Shown: in pieces, positions 47,301-58,845 of the stretch | Layout: each line of letters opens with the position of its first letter | Numbering within the stretch: position 1 is the first letter of the stretch | NCBI GenBank assembly: GCA_014871385.1 | Contig: CM026433.1 | Location: forward strand, 16,003,808-16,067,807 | DNA from: Ceratodon purpureus | Lineage: Eukaryota; Streptophyta; Bryopsida; Pseudoditrichales; Ditrichaceae | Direction of reading: 5' to 3' | DNA: 64,000 nt | The notes under the pieces: model-generated | The model's input: the letters and a program-made list of their open reading frames with translations, nothing else | Told to the model about the DNA's origin: nothing | The model's database searches: none | Program-made: the position numbers and the translations under genes

Positions 47301-50210
47301 AAGAGTGGCAGACCAAATGTGTCAGGACCTCAGGGCAAAGCTGAAGGAAGCTGAAAACCAACTCACTGGGCTTCGCTCTCAGAATGCAAGCAATGAGGCC
47401 TCCATCGTGAATATGCAAGAGCAGCTGGATCTGTTGTCTCAGCATGAACGAAGTCGAAGTGGTAGCCAGCCCAAGGGGCTTTCAGGATATACCTTGAAAG
47501 ACATCTTGGGGAGGGCGAAGACAAACCAAGATGGAAGAGTAACCCCTCAGGCTAGCTCCTCTGAAGGGATGATGCATGACGAGCAAGCCTCCTTTTCAGA
47601 TGCTGAGTCGAAGGTGAGACACTCTAGTTATTACATGCCTCCACCGTATCTGTGCACAAAATTTCTGATGCAATGCTAGGAGCTCTATGTTTTTGGTTTA
47701 TTCGAATAGTGTACTTGTTTTTGTCGCTTATCTCATTCCCACACCAGATTCTAATGTTTCTAGCTTGGCTGTTACATTTCAAGGGAGTTAAGCATGCTGA
47801 ATCAATGCTGAAGCATTGTTAATACTATTGAGATCGCAGTGGAATGACTATTGGTGATAGACAATCTTTATGCGAGTTTTGCGTATCTAGTTGTCATCTT
47901 TACTAATTTTTTATTACCTATGGTTCTTACAACGTGATTTTCTATTTTCTTTTTTTGCAGCCAAGCACCGCTCACTTAGAGCTTGCGATTGCAGTACGTA
48001 AAATTGTCCATATTGTGGAGATGCTTGCTCAGACAAGTGGATTCGAGTACACTGAATCCCTCATGGTCGCATCAAAGTCCGCAGATAGTGAGATATTCCT
48101 TCAGCTAGAGTGGGAAAATCGTGATTTGAATTCCATCATGCGAAATCTAGCGCATGCAAGCAACAAGGTTTTACAGGGAAAGGCTGACTATGTTGACTTT
48201 ACAATTGAGCTAGGAACAGTCTTGGATTATATTTTGACATACAGGCCATTGATCAACACTGCGCGGGATTCTACCCAGGAAGATCTAAAGTCCATGCGGG
48301 AACAATGCGCAAATTTTGATGTGGAGCTTGATCGTCTCAGATCAGAGAAAGCGGAAATCTTTTCCCAGTTGGAGAGGGATGTCGAACAGGCTGAATCTGT
48401 TAGACCTCAATCAATAAATGGCAAGCTTCTTCTTACATATGGAGCCTTGCAATTTCAGGTACATATAATTATTCCCTGAAGTTCGCCCTTCAAGTAATTT
48501 AGCCGCATACATGAATGCCCACTTGTTCAACAATTCTTTAGAGTGTCATCAAGTCCCCTTCAGAGCTGCAGCAGGTAGTAAAGAACACCTACTGGACAAG
48601 CCATGATGTGATCGAAGTTTACATTTATCACCGATCCTCGCTGCTACTCACAAATCGGGATGTCTATGCTACTTATTTCCAACACGTATGTGGGTTATTT
48701 CACAGCATGGTGGTGATTCTCCAAGGGCCAAGAGCAGGAATGAGGATGATAAGATTGAAGAGGAGCTTATGGTTTTGTCATCTCCAAATCCTGCACTTCG
48801 AGCTGCAAGCGGGGAGCTGACGAGATTGCGGGATAGAGTGGCTGGTTTGGAAAGGGAGCTGCAAGGGGAACGACAGCGAAACCAAGGTGCCGTTACCAAG
48901 CTAGGAGACCTACAACATCAGGTCCACAGGTATATTTGTATCTTACTGGTCAACTCACTCGCCGTGTAGAGTATTGTTCGACCTATCTTGGAAGATCCTC
49001 AGCTCGCTATGGTATTCACTATGGATTTTCATATGAGTATTTTGCTATTGACAAGGGGACATGTCAAAGTTCTGATCTAGTGGTAATTTTTCAGGGAAGG
49101 CATGGCCGTTAGCAGTGAGATGTCCGGTGGATCACACAGAGATTTGTCTAGTCACTCGACCTCCGAAGACGAAGATACCAAATCTGAAAAGGTACCATTC
49201 AGTGGATATCTTTCATGTTGGCATCAATTGCGTGCATTTTAAAAACCTACCAAGTTGATTGTGCTACAGAATCTTGAACCAGGATGATCCTTGATATTCG
49301 ATAGTCTAACAAAGAAGCTGCATGATAACGTGGTTACAATGAGCTGAATAAAATATTGAGGAATTGTGGCTTGTGGTGAACAGTGACGTAGAACAGTCCC
49401 TGTACTGGTTAATCCTCACCATTGCACGTGTGTCACATTCCGCAGCTGTTAATTCGTCACTCCATGAAGCATGAGCGACAAAATCGCGACGTTGAAGCAG
49501 CAGCGCTGGCTGAGTGCCAAAGAACCATTCTAGCTTTAGGGAAGCAGCTCAAGGGATTGGGGACAGTTAATTCCCAGGGCCAGGAAGAAAGGGAGACCTC
49601 GCCGAAATCCGCGAACTCGTCAAGATCTCTTGAAAAAATGACGGGAAATATGGAACTGCTACGATGGCAGACTGAGTTGGCAGCTGAGGATGCCGAAGCC
49701 CCTTCTGCCAACCACGACAGTAACACTTACAATCTGACGACTATGGCACTTCGGGAGCATGGAAACAGACAGTGGGTCAGTCCCAGCCCACGGCGAGTCC
49801 ACCGGAGCCCAAGCCCAGCTGGTACTCGACGTAACAGTGGGAATGGAATGGTCTATCCTCCATCCATGCGCACCAGTGACTCTGGCATGTATAGCCGAGG
49901 TGAAAGTGGGCATGCAGCAGGAGCACTTGAAGGTGCTGGAGAATCAGTCAATGGGCACTACAGATCTCGAATTCCCTCGCCGGCCCGGTCAGAGATGTAT
50001 GGACAGAGTGCAGGGTCTGTGCCGGGGTCCCCACCCCGCTCTTCAGCCACCACGCCCTGGGTCTTGAGAAGTACCACACGTTCCAAATCTGACATATGCA
50101 GTGAGCCTGCACAGACAGATTTCGATGCATCTGTGGAGAAGAGTTCTCGCAATAGTTCCAGCTTCAGTCGGTTCTACTCCAGGACCAGAAGCGGCAGCAT
50201 CGGAGGGTGA
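44338..50210 (+). CDS. FPP: Filament-like plant protein (FPP), about 1164 aa, 11 coding exons
   Basis: Coding exons: 44338-44469, 44690-44912, 45123-45439, 45558-45629, 45914-46127, 46416-46748, 46994-47613, 47961-48458, 48706-48929, 49095-49191 and 49446-50210. All have GT-AG borders and phases that add up to one frame of 3495 bases. Exon 2 could instead start at 44675. The N-terminus MERSFEKETSRRSWPWKKKS is the FPP signature. It is followed by long coiled coils with the family blocks LVKQHVKVAEEAVSGWEKAE, AHLDGALKECMKQLR, KIAKLEEECNRLRLLVRKKLPGPAA, the central LELAIAVRKIVHIVEMLAQ and ECQRTILALGKQLKGL. The tail FYSRTRSGSIGG is also typical. FPPs are plant-specific coiled-coil proteins linked to the cytoskeleton and nuclear or membrane surfaces; precise roles are unclear. 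The length fits the family. Confidence 0.93.
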
Positions 50211-50850
50211 GGCTGTTCCACAATCCAGGCCAATTTTCACCGAATTATACTGGCAAGTGTTCGCATTCGATTGCAAGGCGACCTTCACCGTAGCGGAATT
50301 TCAGGCAAGACTTAAAAGGGGACTTAAAGGGTTACATTCTCATTGAAAAGTTTTTCTATCTCTAGACGTTGTGTGTTTTGAGCGTATGTTGGTTGCCTTT
50401 GGATAGAAATTATGTAGAGTTTCTCTATCTATGGATCGAGTTAGCATTTCATAAAGTGTTACTCAAGTTTGTGCACTTGTTAGCAGCGTCTGCTGAAGTT
50501 GAGGCGAGCTGTAGGTGAAGGAGCTTTTTGTGTTGGAGCTGGGACTATAAATTCCACTTTGATGGTTTGCCACTCAAGCCAGAACCAAATACTCAGCCAC
50601 GGACGTGAAATAGCTAGCTGCCAGATGGATTTTGTCCATGATCAATTAGAAAAGAATTGGTAACTTCACTCAGACTCTTTCAATTTGATCTCATGATGTA
50701 ATTATGAAAGGGTGTTTTCAACACCGTACTTTAAGGAGCCCTGGAACTACCTAAGCTTTGAGAGTAGTTTCAGTGGACCAATTAGTATCAGGAAGTTAAT
50801 ATAGTTTGTAAGTTCCTGTCAAACTGATATTCAATAAAGTAATATTTGAC
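50211..50850 (+). other. Probable 3' UTR of the FPP gene
   Basis: Follows the stop at 50208-50210. AATAAA lies at 50833-50838. No other feature seen. Confidence 0.45.
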
Positions 50851-51252
50851 TGAAGCTGCATTCACTGGACCACAGCTAGTAAGAACTTATTATTCTAGAG
50901 CATGCTTGATCCTTAAAGTTCTTGGGACCACATTGCAGTCGTAGCACATTTGGGCAGGCTATTTTAAGATACAATTTCTTTTAGAATTTTCTAATTTTTT
51001 AACCACATACCTTTTACGGGTAGCATTCTAATGACACAATTTTTAAGGTATATGAAGTTACGATATAGAAGTAATGAATTTTAGAATTTGCTTTCAATCT
51101 AGGCAATTGGTAACCAATTAGAATCTTATTTTATATCATATTTTGAAATATAAATTCTTATTTTCTGCCTATAGCAACGCATTGTTTTTTTTGCGCATCA
51201 TTTTTTTGTGATCAACAAAAGAATTGTAACCTCTTTAATGAACCCAACTAAC

Positions 51253-51703
51253 ATTTTGGCGACCATGCTAGGGATGGAATTTTGAGAACAAACTAGAAAG
51301 CACAGACGTAGTAGTAGTGCATAAAACAAAATGCCACCTCAAAAAGTTGCATCGGAGGTTGCTTGAAATAAAAAATGCCACCTCAAAAAGTCGCATTAGA
51401 GGCTGCTTGGAATAATGATGCTGAAGAAATCCTTGCTCAAGACGATTCAAATTACACGAAGGAATTCATGCAACGGATGAAACAATAAATGATTGATTTG
51501 GCGGCAAAGAATGTTGCCACTAATCCTAAATTGGAAGCTTTGAGTACACACTGACCAAAATCTCCAAGGTAGTCGTACTAATGAAGCCCTAAACATGTCA
51601 CTCCAAGGCCAAAATTCAGAAGCTCTAGTGGAAGCCTTGAGATTGGCCTCGGTACCTCACGACAACCCTACTAGGCGACTTTACGACTTTTAGAAATCTC
51701 TCG
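51253..51703 (+). mobile_element. Old LTR-retrotransposon remnant: PBS-like site and gag start
   Basis: CCAACTAACA (LTR-end-like) is followed by TTTTGGCGACCATGCTAGGG at 51253-51272, a common arrangement at the 5' border of plant retrotransposon interiors. Gag-like coding then follows with many breaks: MPPQKVALEAAWNNDAEEIL, KEFMQRMKQ, LAAKNVATNPKLEAL, LVEALRLASVPHDNP. It is interrupted at 51703 by the solo-type LTR, and coding-like sequence of similar style resumes at 54963. Confidence 0.5.
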
Positions 51704-54700
51704 TGTCACGACTTTCCGTGATTTTATGTTTAAACTTTGTTTTTTGATTAAGAGCAAGGAAAAGGATAGAAGTTATAGGTTACTTAGAAACAATTGTAGA
51801 CATTAGGTTAGAATGTTAGAAATAGAAATAGAGGAAAAATAAAAAGTGTTAAATTAGTTTAAAACACTTAATTAGTATTATATTAGAACTCCCCTCAAGG
51901 TTTCCACCTTGAGGTAGAAGTGGCGGAAACTAGGAGACTGGGCCGCGGCGAGGAGTGGAGGAGTTTTTCCATGGCGGAGCATGATCAACGAGGAAAGTGG
52001 AAAGTGGAGAGGTTGATAACCGGACCACGTAGGATCCGACTCTCTCCTTTTCCAGGTTTCAACCAAGGTATTGGAAAGGCGGCTAGGGTTTAACTCCATC
52101 AACCTTCCAGGTTGTTTCCCGGGTACCGCCGCGACCTTTTCTAGAAAGTGGACCGGTGGAACCACCATGTGTCCCGTGGAAGTTGAAAGGCAGTCAGTTG
52201 AGCGTCGCCACCTTCTTCGGACGGTGGGCCAAGTGGATTGCCACATGCCCCACTTGTCGCGGACTTTTCGCAGGTCAGCCAGTTGACCACCCCCGTGGCG
52301 ACGGAGAATGCGGAGGTCATGGGCCAAAATGGAGACGAATCCGGGACACGTGTCGAGACTGGGCCACTGTCGACTCCACTTGCTCCTTCGGTGGCGTTGG
52401 GCCGCAGCGAGAAGCGGAAGTTGAAGAAGAAGGAGGCCAAGGAGCGAAAGAAGAGGGGCAGTGGGTAGATTTTAGGAGATTATGTTTTGAGTTCCTTTTG
52501 GTAGGAAGTTTCGGATGCAAGTTGTTTTGGTAGGTAGTTCAAGGTAGTTAGACTTTGCATTTTTGTCTTTTTGTTAGTTTCGGGCCTTAGCTCTTTGGGT
52601 AGCGGAGAGTCAGCCTACTGCCACGTGGCTCGTGATTATGATCACGCGGCCCGTGGCTCAGTAGCTTAAAAGGGAGAACCCTTGGGGTTTTCTCTCACCA
52701 TTTTGCGATGTTAGTGTTCTTTTGTTCAATTCAGGCTTTATGTTTTACTCCACATTTGTCTTGAGTTGTTTCTTGAGTGCATGATCAAAGTGAGTGGTCC
52801 CTCTTTCCCATTCTTGTTTGTTTCCGAGTTTCCACCTCCCCCTATCACTGTGTAGATTAGCTAGGTTAGTATTCCGTGTTTGGTCAGTTTGGGCTATGAG
52901 CCTCTATTAAACAAGGTCTAAACATCCCTAGTTCAAGCCGTTGCTCTCATGCAAGGGGCTACCTGGTGAGGTAGCAGCCGCCCCTGTTTAGGATTGGTGT
53001 ACTCATTTAATTGGTTCGGTATCACCCCTTGTGCGGAAGGTGCTAGACGGAGGAATACTAAAGGCGGAAAGGAGGAGAGGGCGGAAAGTGGAATTGGAAG
53101 ATACCAACTTGGGGTGCGGAGGGGGTACTTTGGCACAAGGATACTTGGGGATTCGGAGGGGGTACTCCGGTACAAGGATAGGACTATTACCATTTCCACA
53201 TTCCACCCCAGGGACCGACACAGAAAGGTCGTGGGCCAACTTGTCAGTAGTAGGGGGAGGATCTGGCTTGGGGTAATTCCGATGCCCATGTGGAAACACA
53301 TGGAAGGTCCAGACCAGTGTTGCACTGGTATGTGTCCTACACCCTAGTCTCCAAAAGGGTACGTGCACTGGTATTTGATACCAGGTTGGCCTGGTTTGCA
53401 AAACACACATACCAGCTTGATGCCCGGGCACTGGATTGGAACAGTCATGTGATACCTGGTAGCAGACCCGTACCTTGGTAAATCATTGCATTTCAAACCC
53501 TTAAACATGCACGTATGTGGGTCATTAAGCCTGCCCTTGTCAAGGTACTGGTCTGAGTTATGCACATGTAGTGGAGTTTATTGGGTTGCTTGATGTTTAG
53601 TTGATGGGCTTTAAGGATTATTGGTGCTTCAAGAACGTGAGATTTAGCTTTTGACAAATTGAACTTTGTTGAATTAAACTCATGTTGGAGGCAGTAGTCT
53701 CTGCCAATCAGTTTCATGAATGAATTGTTTTAAACTATTTTAAAAATCCATTGTTCACTATGGAAGTTGTCTGTTGGTAGCTAGGAGTGTGATAGAGTTA
53801 GAATTTTGAGTGTGGGGAGTCTGTGAGGGTGGGTTATTGTGATAATGCAAATTATTGTTTCAAAAATGATTTGGTGACATATCAGACCCATGCACTGGGT
53901 AGGCCTGGTATATGATTTAAAATTGATATTACATACACGTATTCCACAATTTAAGAATCCTATTGGACCACATACACGTACCATACTCTGGAAATACAAG
54001 ACTTGTGCATAACAGTATCTCAATGTTCTATATTTCCAAGATTTTATTAAAAACCGGCCCCCCCCTTGTGCAATTTATAGCATACCAGTGCAACACTGGT
54101 CCAGACACTCGTGCGCCTGCCATTACCTGACGCTCGGTCCCTACGGTGGATGGTAGGAGTAAGATCCCTATCCCTGAGTTAGCCCCCATAATCTCGGAAA
54201 CGTGGAAACGTGGCCCTACTCTGTGTGACCTGCGGAACACATCATTGTACCCGTTGTGAGGGTAGTGGCCCGAGTCTGCATTTCCAGCCCTTTGGGGAAG
54301 TAGTACGTGACTTGAGTGGGACGATTTTCCGCGGGAAGACTGCCCCCATCGAAACACCAGGCGAAGAGAATATTAGTTTGTAGGAAGATGTGAAGTAGGG
54401 AGAAAACCCTGAGAAATCAAATCAGTGGGCAAAATCCCCGGAAATAACTATAAAGCCTCTTGGAGCATTCTAGATTAAACCTCTAGAATTATTATCTCGG
54501 TTACGGAAATCTGTTGGTGACGGAAAGGTAGAGCAGCAGTTAAGATTCCAGTAGTGATCTCGGAAATGCTGTCATAGAGTAGCTAACTACGATGGGTTTT
54601 CTGGGACGTATTTGTACATAGTTGTGGGCTATAGGGTCGGGATTCTGGACCTGTAGTTTGTGTTAGGGTAGAATGTGTTTCTTGTAGTTCTTCGGGGATA

Positions 54701-54962
54701 GATAATGTACCACTTTCCACCTTTGGATAGTGGAATTTTCCGGGATAGGGGTTATCCGGGATTTATCAATTCCTCAGATTTTGTAGCCTTGGGTGTTTCT
54801 TGGGTTTGTGTTTGGGATTTTTATGTCTTTTCTTTAGATTATCTCTTCTCTCAGTTGTGTTTACAACCGCAGGTTCCTCATGGGAACGAACTTGGCGCGG
54901 TTTTAACGTGTTACGCGTTATTTAGGTTATTTAGCTGAATACGTTATCGCCGTGCTACGACA
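51704..54962. mobile_element. Solo-type LTR, interrupted by a hAT element
   Basis: It starts TGTCACGACTTTCCGTGA and ends CGCCGTGCTACGACA. The 3' end resembles that of the 8555-21422 element, with the shared layout 'GGGAACGAAC...', 'GGAATAC/GAATACG' and 'CGTGCTAC(G)ACA'. This points to a related family. GC content is higher than in the neighbours. A frame at 52238-52468 ends KRKLKKKEAKERKKRGSG, a basic tail reminiscent of the LTR ORF tail of the other element. AAATC occurs at 54963-54967 directly after the end and at 51694-51698, five bases before the start, so a target duplication is possible but not clean. Confidence 0.55.
53315..54098. mobile_element. Non-autonomous hAT-type DNA transposon
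   Basis: A perfect 18-bp terminal inverted repeat CAGTGTTGCACTGGTATG is present at both ends (53315-53332 and the reverse complement at 54081-54098). The element is flanked by an exact 8-bp duplication GTCCAGAC (53307-53314 and 54099-54106). An 8-bp duplication with CA-starting TIRs is diagnostic of the hAT superfamily. The element is 784 bases long and carries several ACTGG/CCAGT subterminal motifs, and no transposase is seen. Confidence 0.92.
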
Positions 54963-55120
54963 AAATCCAATTTGTCCAAACCAAACTTTCTAAAATACCA
55001 TACCCGATATTGGATAAATACGGTGACCTAGATTACCATGTTCGAAGGTTTAAAGTCATCGCTTGCATTTATCTTTAAGGAATGCTAGGATGATGAATTG
55101 AACGGATTCGGTTTTTTTTG
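54963..55120 (+). mobile_element. Continuation of the old gag remnant
   Basis: The frame KIPYPILDKYGDLDYHVRRF then KVIACIY has the D..GD.DYH.RRF.V pattern seen near the start of the Retrotrans_gag core in gypsy elements. It lies directly after the solo-type LTR and probably continues the coding sequence interrupted at 51703. Confidence 0.45.
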
Positions 55121-55190
55121 GTTTTTTTCTAAACATTGTTTTAATTAAATTTGCCGCATTGATGGTCATCCTATAGCTCCTAGGTAAAGT

Positions 55191-55236
55191 GATTTTGTAT
55201 CTAGGATTGTAGTTGATTTTGTATCTAGGATTGTAA
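55191..55236. repeat. 24-bp tandem duplication
   Basis: GATTTTGTATCTAGGATTGT occurs at 55191 and again at 55215. Confidence 0.85.
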
Positions 55237-55669
55237 TGACCTTGATTCTATTGATGACGGTGTCTGATAGTTTTATGTCGCAATGAATTAGATGGTATGT
55301 GATGGAAAGAGAAGGGGAAGAGCGAAATCATTTCTAGAGCGATTCCATCTTCAACTTTGTTTCGGTTGCATTCCTGGTTAAAATTGCACGCATGGCAAAG
55401 TAAGATCCTTATCTCAAGATTAGATTCTTCATAATCCTCTCGTATTACATTCTTCGTCACATTAAAAGATGGGCATATCCTTTAAATGTTATATTTCCAT
55501 TACATATGGCGATTGATGCGATTTTGTAAGAAGGTTTTGTCGAATAAATTTTCCAACTTTATGGTTGCACTTAGCTATTTGTTGCGATCAACATGTCCTC
55601 AGTTGCTTACATCTGTCCATTGACCGGTTGCTAGATCTTTGGAATGACATTATTTGCATTTCGACCTTT

Positions 55670-56575
55670 TTAACTCTTAAAAAGCAATTGTCCTAGAATG
55701 GAAATTTTTTAGATATTTAATTTTGTTTTTTTGGTGCATGTAGTCCATAAGAAGAACTTTGAGGGAATATATATATATTTTTTCAATTAGACATTTAAAA
55801 AAATGGTTCTGGTACCCAAACTTCAAAGTCAATTTTATATTCGATGGGCAATTTGGGCAGCTATGCTAAATACATCTATTACCTCTAAAATTATTTTTAT
55901 AAATACTAAATGTTGTCATCTTTAAGATTTCTCAAAAGAAAAACTCCTTTTAGTACAAAATGATTACTTAACAAAATACCAAAGTTTCCTCACCGTTTCG
56001 GGCACTGTACTAAAAAACTTCTTCTTTCTCTTATAAAAGTTAGATTTTTTTTATATATTTAGGTTATTTCTTTTTTTCACTTAAAAGATGGACATCAATC
56101 TTTACTTTGACCATTTGGATTGGAACTTTATAAAATGATTGAATTTCTAAAAAAATAAATATGAATCAGCATTCTTATGTATCCAACTTAATAAAAATAT
56201 TCTTTTCAACATGCTACACTTGTATTTTGTGTGTAACTTTTTTATACAATTAGCTAATCTAGATGTCTTGGTCATACACCAAAACCTCCAAAATCCATAA
56301 TGCAAGAAACCCAAGAAAAAAAAAGTTAGAGTGTGTCAATTTAGTCAAAAATCTTGTCAAAAAAGTCTGTTATAAATTTCAATCGCTAGAATCTTCTAAT
56401 CTCTACGGTCAATTGTTAAGAGATTTATTGAGTTGTTTGCTACATTAATCTAGTTAAAGATCTTACGGTTAGAATTAGGTAATAACGATTTTTGATCATT
56501 CCTGCTTTTTACATTGGAAATGGCATTTTTAGAGCGTACTTTGGTGAAACATAGTGAAAGAACTTTAGGGATTAA
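55670..56575. mobile_element. MITE-like element, fourth TTAA-bounded copy (diverged)
   Basis: TTAA at 55670-55673 is followed by CTCTTAAAAAGCAATTGTCC. The string ATTGTCCTAGAATG is shared exactly with the copy at 22742 at the same distance from its end. The right end CTTTAGGGA is followed by TTAA at 56572-56575. About 900 bases, AT-rich, with no transposase. Confidence 0.45.
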
Positions 56576-56811
56576 GTAAGTGACTTTGTTTGTTGTTGCA
56601 GAGTTTTGTTATATAACAAGAGTTGCAATAGGTGGCTTTTTGTAAACTAAGGATTAGATGGTAGATTCATCCGCTATATTTGGAATGGTGTGTAGTAATC
56701 ATGCATTTGAAGATTACATTGGTTAGATTTAAATTGAATATGTTTGTTTTACTTGCCAGATGCAATGCAAGAAGTGAAATTACTTGAATGTTTAAACTCA
56801 AAAGTCTGGAT

Positions 56812-57250
56812 TCAAAAGCATCAACTTGAAAGCATCAACTCAAAAGCATTCATGTACATATTTTTACAATTGCTCAAAAGACTGAATTCAAAAGCTTAAA
56901 CTCAAAAGAATGAATTCAAAAGCGTCAACTCAAAAAGCTATCAATGGGATTTTTTATTATTTTTAGACTTTTACAATTATTCAAAAATGTTCATTCGAAA
57001 GCATTCACATTTTCTGTGTTTTTTACATTTTTGCAATTTCTCAAAGGCATTCACATTTTTTCAAAGGTTTTTTCCAAAAGAATTTGTTCAAAGGCATTTA
57101 CTCAAAGTTATTTGTTCAAAAAATGTATTGCTCAAATATTTATGATGAAAGGCACTCATTCAAATTATCAACTCAAAATACATATTTTCAAAAGGTGTTC
57201 AACAATATGCATTTGTTCAAAAGTTAATTTTTTATAAGATCTTTTTCAAA
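56812..57250. repeat. Degenerate TCAAAAG-type minisatellite
   Basis: The motif (C/T)TCAAAAGCATT(C/T) and close variants (TTCAAAGGCATT, CTCAAAAGAATG) recur more than 20 times at irregular spacing of about 12-20 bases over some 440 bases. The array gives a spurious 97-codon ORF at 56944-57237. Confidence 0.65.
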
Positions 57251-57689
57251 AGCTGTCAATTTAAGATTTTTACGAGTAGATTTTTTTACATCTAATGAAT
57301 TAAAATTAGAAAAAATGTTGACTTTTTGTATGACATCTAGTGGTTTGTACTAATATCATCAACAATTGATAAGAATAGAAAGATTAATTTTTATTTGAGT
57401 TTCTGCATTATATTCAAGAAGATTCAAATTTTTTTAATGAAGATTCAAAATTTTTAAATGAAGATTCAAACTTTTAAAAACAAATTGGATTGTAAAAAGT
57501 TCGATCAATTCATAAACGTAGCAATTACCAAGTGGATGTTTAAAATAATTGTGTAGTAATTATGTACTTCATTCTATGTCATTTTAAAAAAAAAGAGATA
57601 GAGCCATGACGGTTCCACCTTCTTCTTGTTTGAATCATTTTGGTGAATCGAGGTGCAGGCAGGAAGGGTGTTGTTACAAGCATGGGGAA

Positions 57690-57733
57690 GGGGAACGGGG
57701 GAACGGGGGAACGGGGGAACGGGGGAACGGGGG
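57690..57733. repeat. GAACGGGG microsatellite
   Basis: Five units of the 8-base repeat GAACGGGG, about 260 bases upstream of the prohibitin start codon. Confidence 0.9.
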
Positions 57734-57734
57734 T

Positions 57735-57743
57735 AAACCCTAA
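57735..57743 (+). promoter_or_regulatory. telo-box upstream of prohibitin
   Basis: AAACCCTAA at 57735-57743 (continuing to AAACC) is the plant telo-box, known from promoters and leaders of growth-related and translation-related genes. It lies 248 bases before the prohibitin ATG. Confidence 0.5.
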
Positions 57744-57990
57744 ACCTCTGCTTGCTGTCTGTGTCTCTGGCTCTTTCTGTCGTTGCCTCCGCGGGGGCTT
57801 GTGGCGTGACTTTGTGTCGTCGATGTGTTATGGGTTGTGCGCTGTGGGTTTCGCTGGGCCATTGGGTTGCTGAGTGCTTCTAGTCTGGACTCCTTGCTTT
57901 GCGCCCCTCCTGACATCCCTCTCCTCTCCTCCCCCCCCCCCCCACAAACCACTCACACCCCATATTTTCGTCGCTCCCACCGCTACCACC

Positions 57991-58845
57991 ATGAACGGCC
58001 AGACGCCGCGAGCGGTGGCGCTCTTGCAGAACGTCGCCCGTGCGGCCATTGCGTTTGGCGTCGGTGGCAGCTTGCTCAACACCTCGCTCTACACCGTCGA
58101 TGGCGGCCACCGCGCCGTGCTCTTCGACCGGTTTCGCGGTATTCTGGACGAAACCGCCGGCGAGGGCACGCATTTCTTGATTCCCATCTTGCAGAAGCCC
58201 TACATCTTTGATGTTCGCACCCGGCCCCGCAATATCACCACCGTTACTGGCACCAAGGATTTGCAGATGGTCAACTTGACTCTCCGTGTGTTGTCCAAGC
58301 CGGACCCGTCCGAGCTGCCCACCATTTTCAAAACCCTGGGTACCGATTACGATGATCGCGTGCTGCCTTCCATCGGTAATGAGGTTCTCAAGGCTGTCGT
58401 GGCGCAGTTCAACGCGGACCAGCTTTTGACGGAACGACCTTACGTGTCTGCGCTTGTGCGGGATGCGCTCATTAAGAGGGCCAAGGACTTCAATCTTCTC
58501 TTGGACGATGTGGCCATCACCCATCTGTCGTATGGAGCGGAGTTCTCCCGTGCCGTGGAGCAGAAGCAAGTCGCGCAGCAGGAGGCGGAGCGCTCAAAAT
58601 TTGTGGTGATGAAGGCAGACCAGGAGCGGCGGGCTGCCATTGTGCGCGCAGAGGGAGAGAGCGAGGCTGCGAAACTTATCTCAGATGCAACTGCTAACGC
58701 TGGTGGTGGCCTCATTGAGCTCCGTAGAATTGAGGCGTCCAGGGAAATTGCTGCTACTCTTGCTAAGAGCCGGAACGTGGTTTACTTGCCTTCCGGGAAT
58801 AACATGCTGTTGGGCATCAACCCGTCCATGTCGAGCTCGTCGTGA
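57991..58845 (+). CDS. PHB: Mitochondrial prohibitin, PHB3/PHB4 type (284 aa, intronless)
   Basis: ATG 57991 sits in CCACCATGAAC. The frame is open upstream to 57874, but the start is set by homology ([20 protein letters not shown] aligns with prohibitin N-termini). Features in order: a hydrophobic inner-membrane anchor at about residues 15-35 ([18 protein letters not shown]), then the PHB/SPFH domain with [47 protein letters not shown] [16 protein letters not shown] and [21 protein letters not shown] coiled coil with [19 protein letters not shown] and [20 protein letters not shown] follows. Prohibitins form ring-shaped assemblies of two paralogues in the mitochondrial inner membrane that stabilise respiratory and protease complexes. 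The length matches the family (about 277-290 aa). It has no coding intron. Confidence 0.96.
   Translation: MNGQTPRAVALLQNVARAAIAFGVGGSLLNTSLYTVDGGHRAVLFDRFRGILDETAGEGTHFLIPILQKPYIFDVRTRPRNITTVTGTKDLQMVNLTLRVLSKPDPSELPTIFKTLGTDYDDRVLPSIGNEVLKAVVAQFNADQLLTERPYVSALVRDALIKRAKDFNLLLDDVAITHLSYGAEFSRAVEQKQVAQQEAERSKFVVMKADQERRAAIVRAEGESEAAKLISDATANAGGGLIELRRIEASREIAATLAKSRNVVYLPSGNNMLLGINPSMSSSS

Noticed and set aside
53003..53431. 142-codon minus-strand ORF in the solo-type LTR
   Set aside because: It runs across the left border of the inserted hAT element, so it cannot be an ancestral gene; no motif.
56944..57237. 97-codon Phe/Lys-rich ORF
   Set aside because: It is the translation of the degenerate TCAAAAG array.
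57880..58569. 229-codon minus-strand ORF opposite prohibitin
   Set aside because: Antisense shadow of a highly conserved GC-rich coding sequence, with no independent support.
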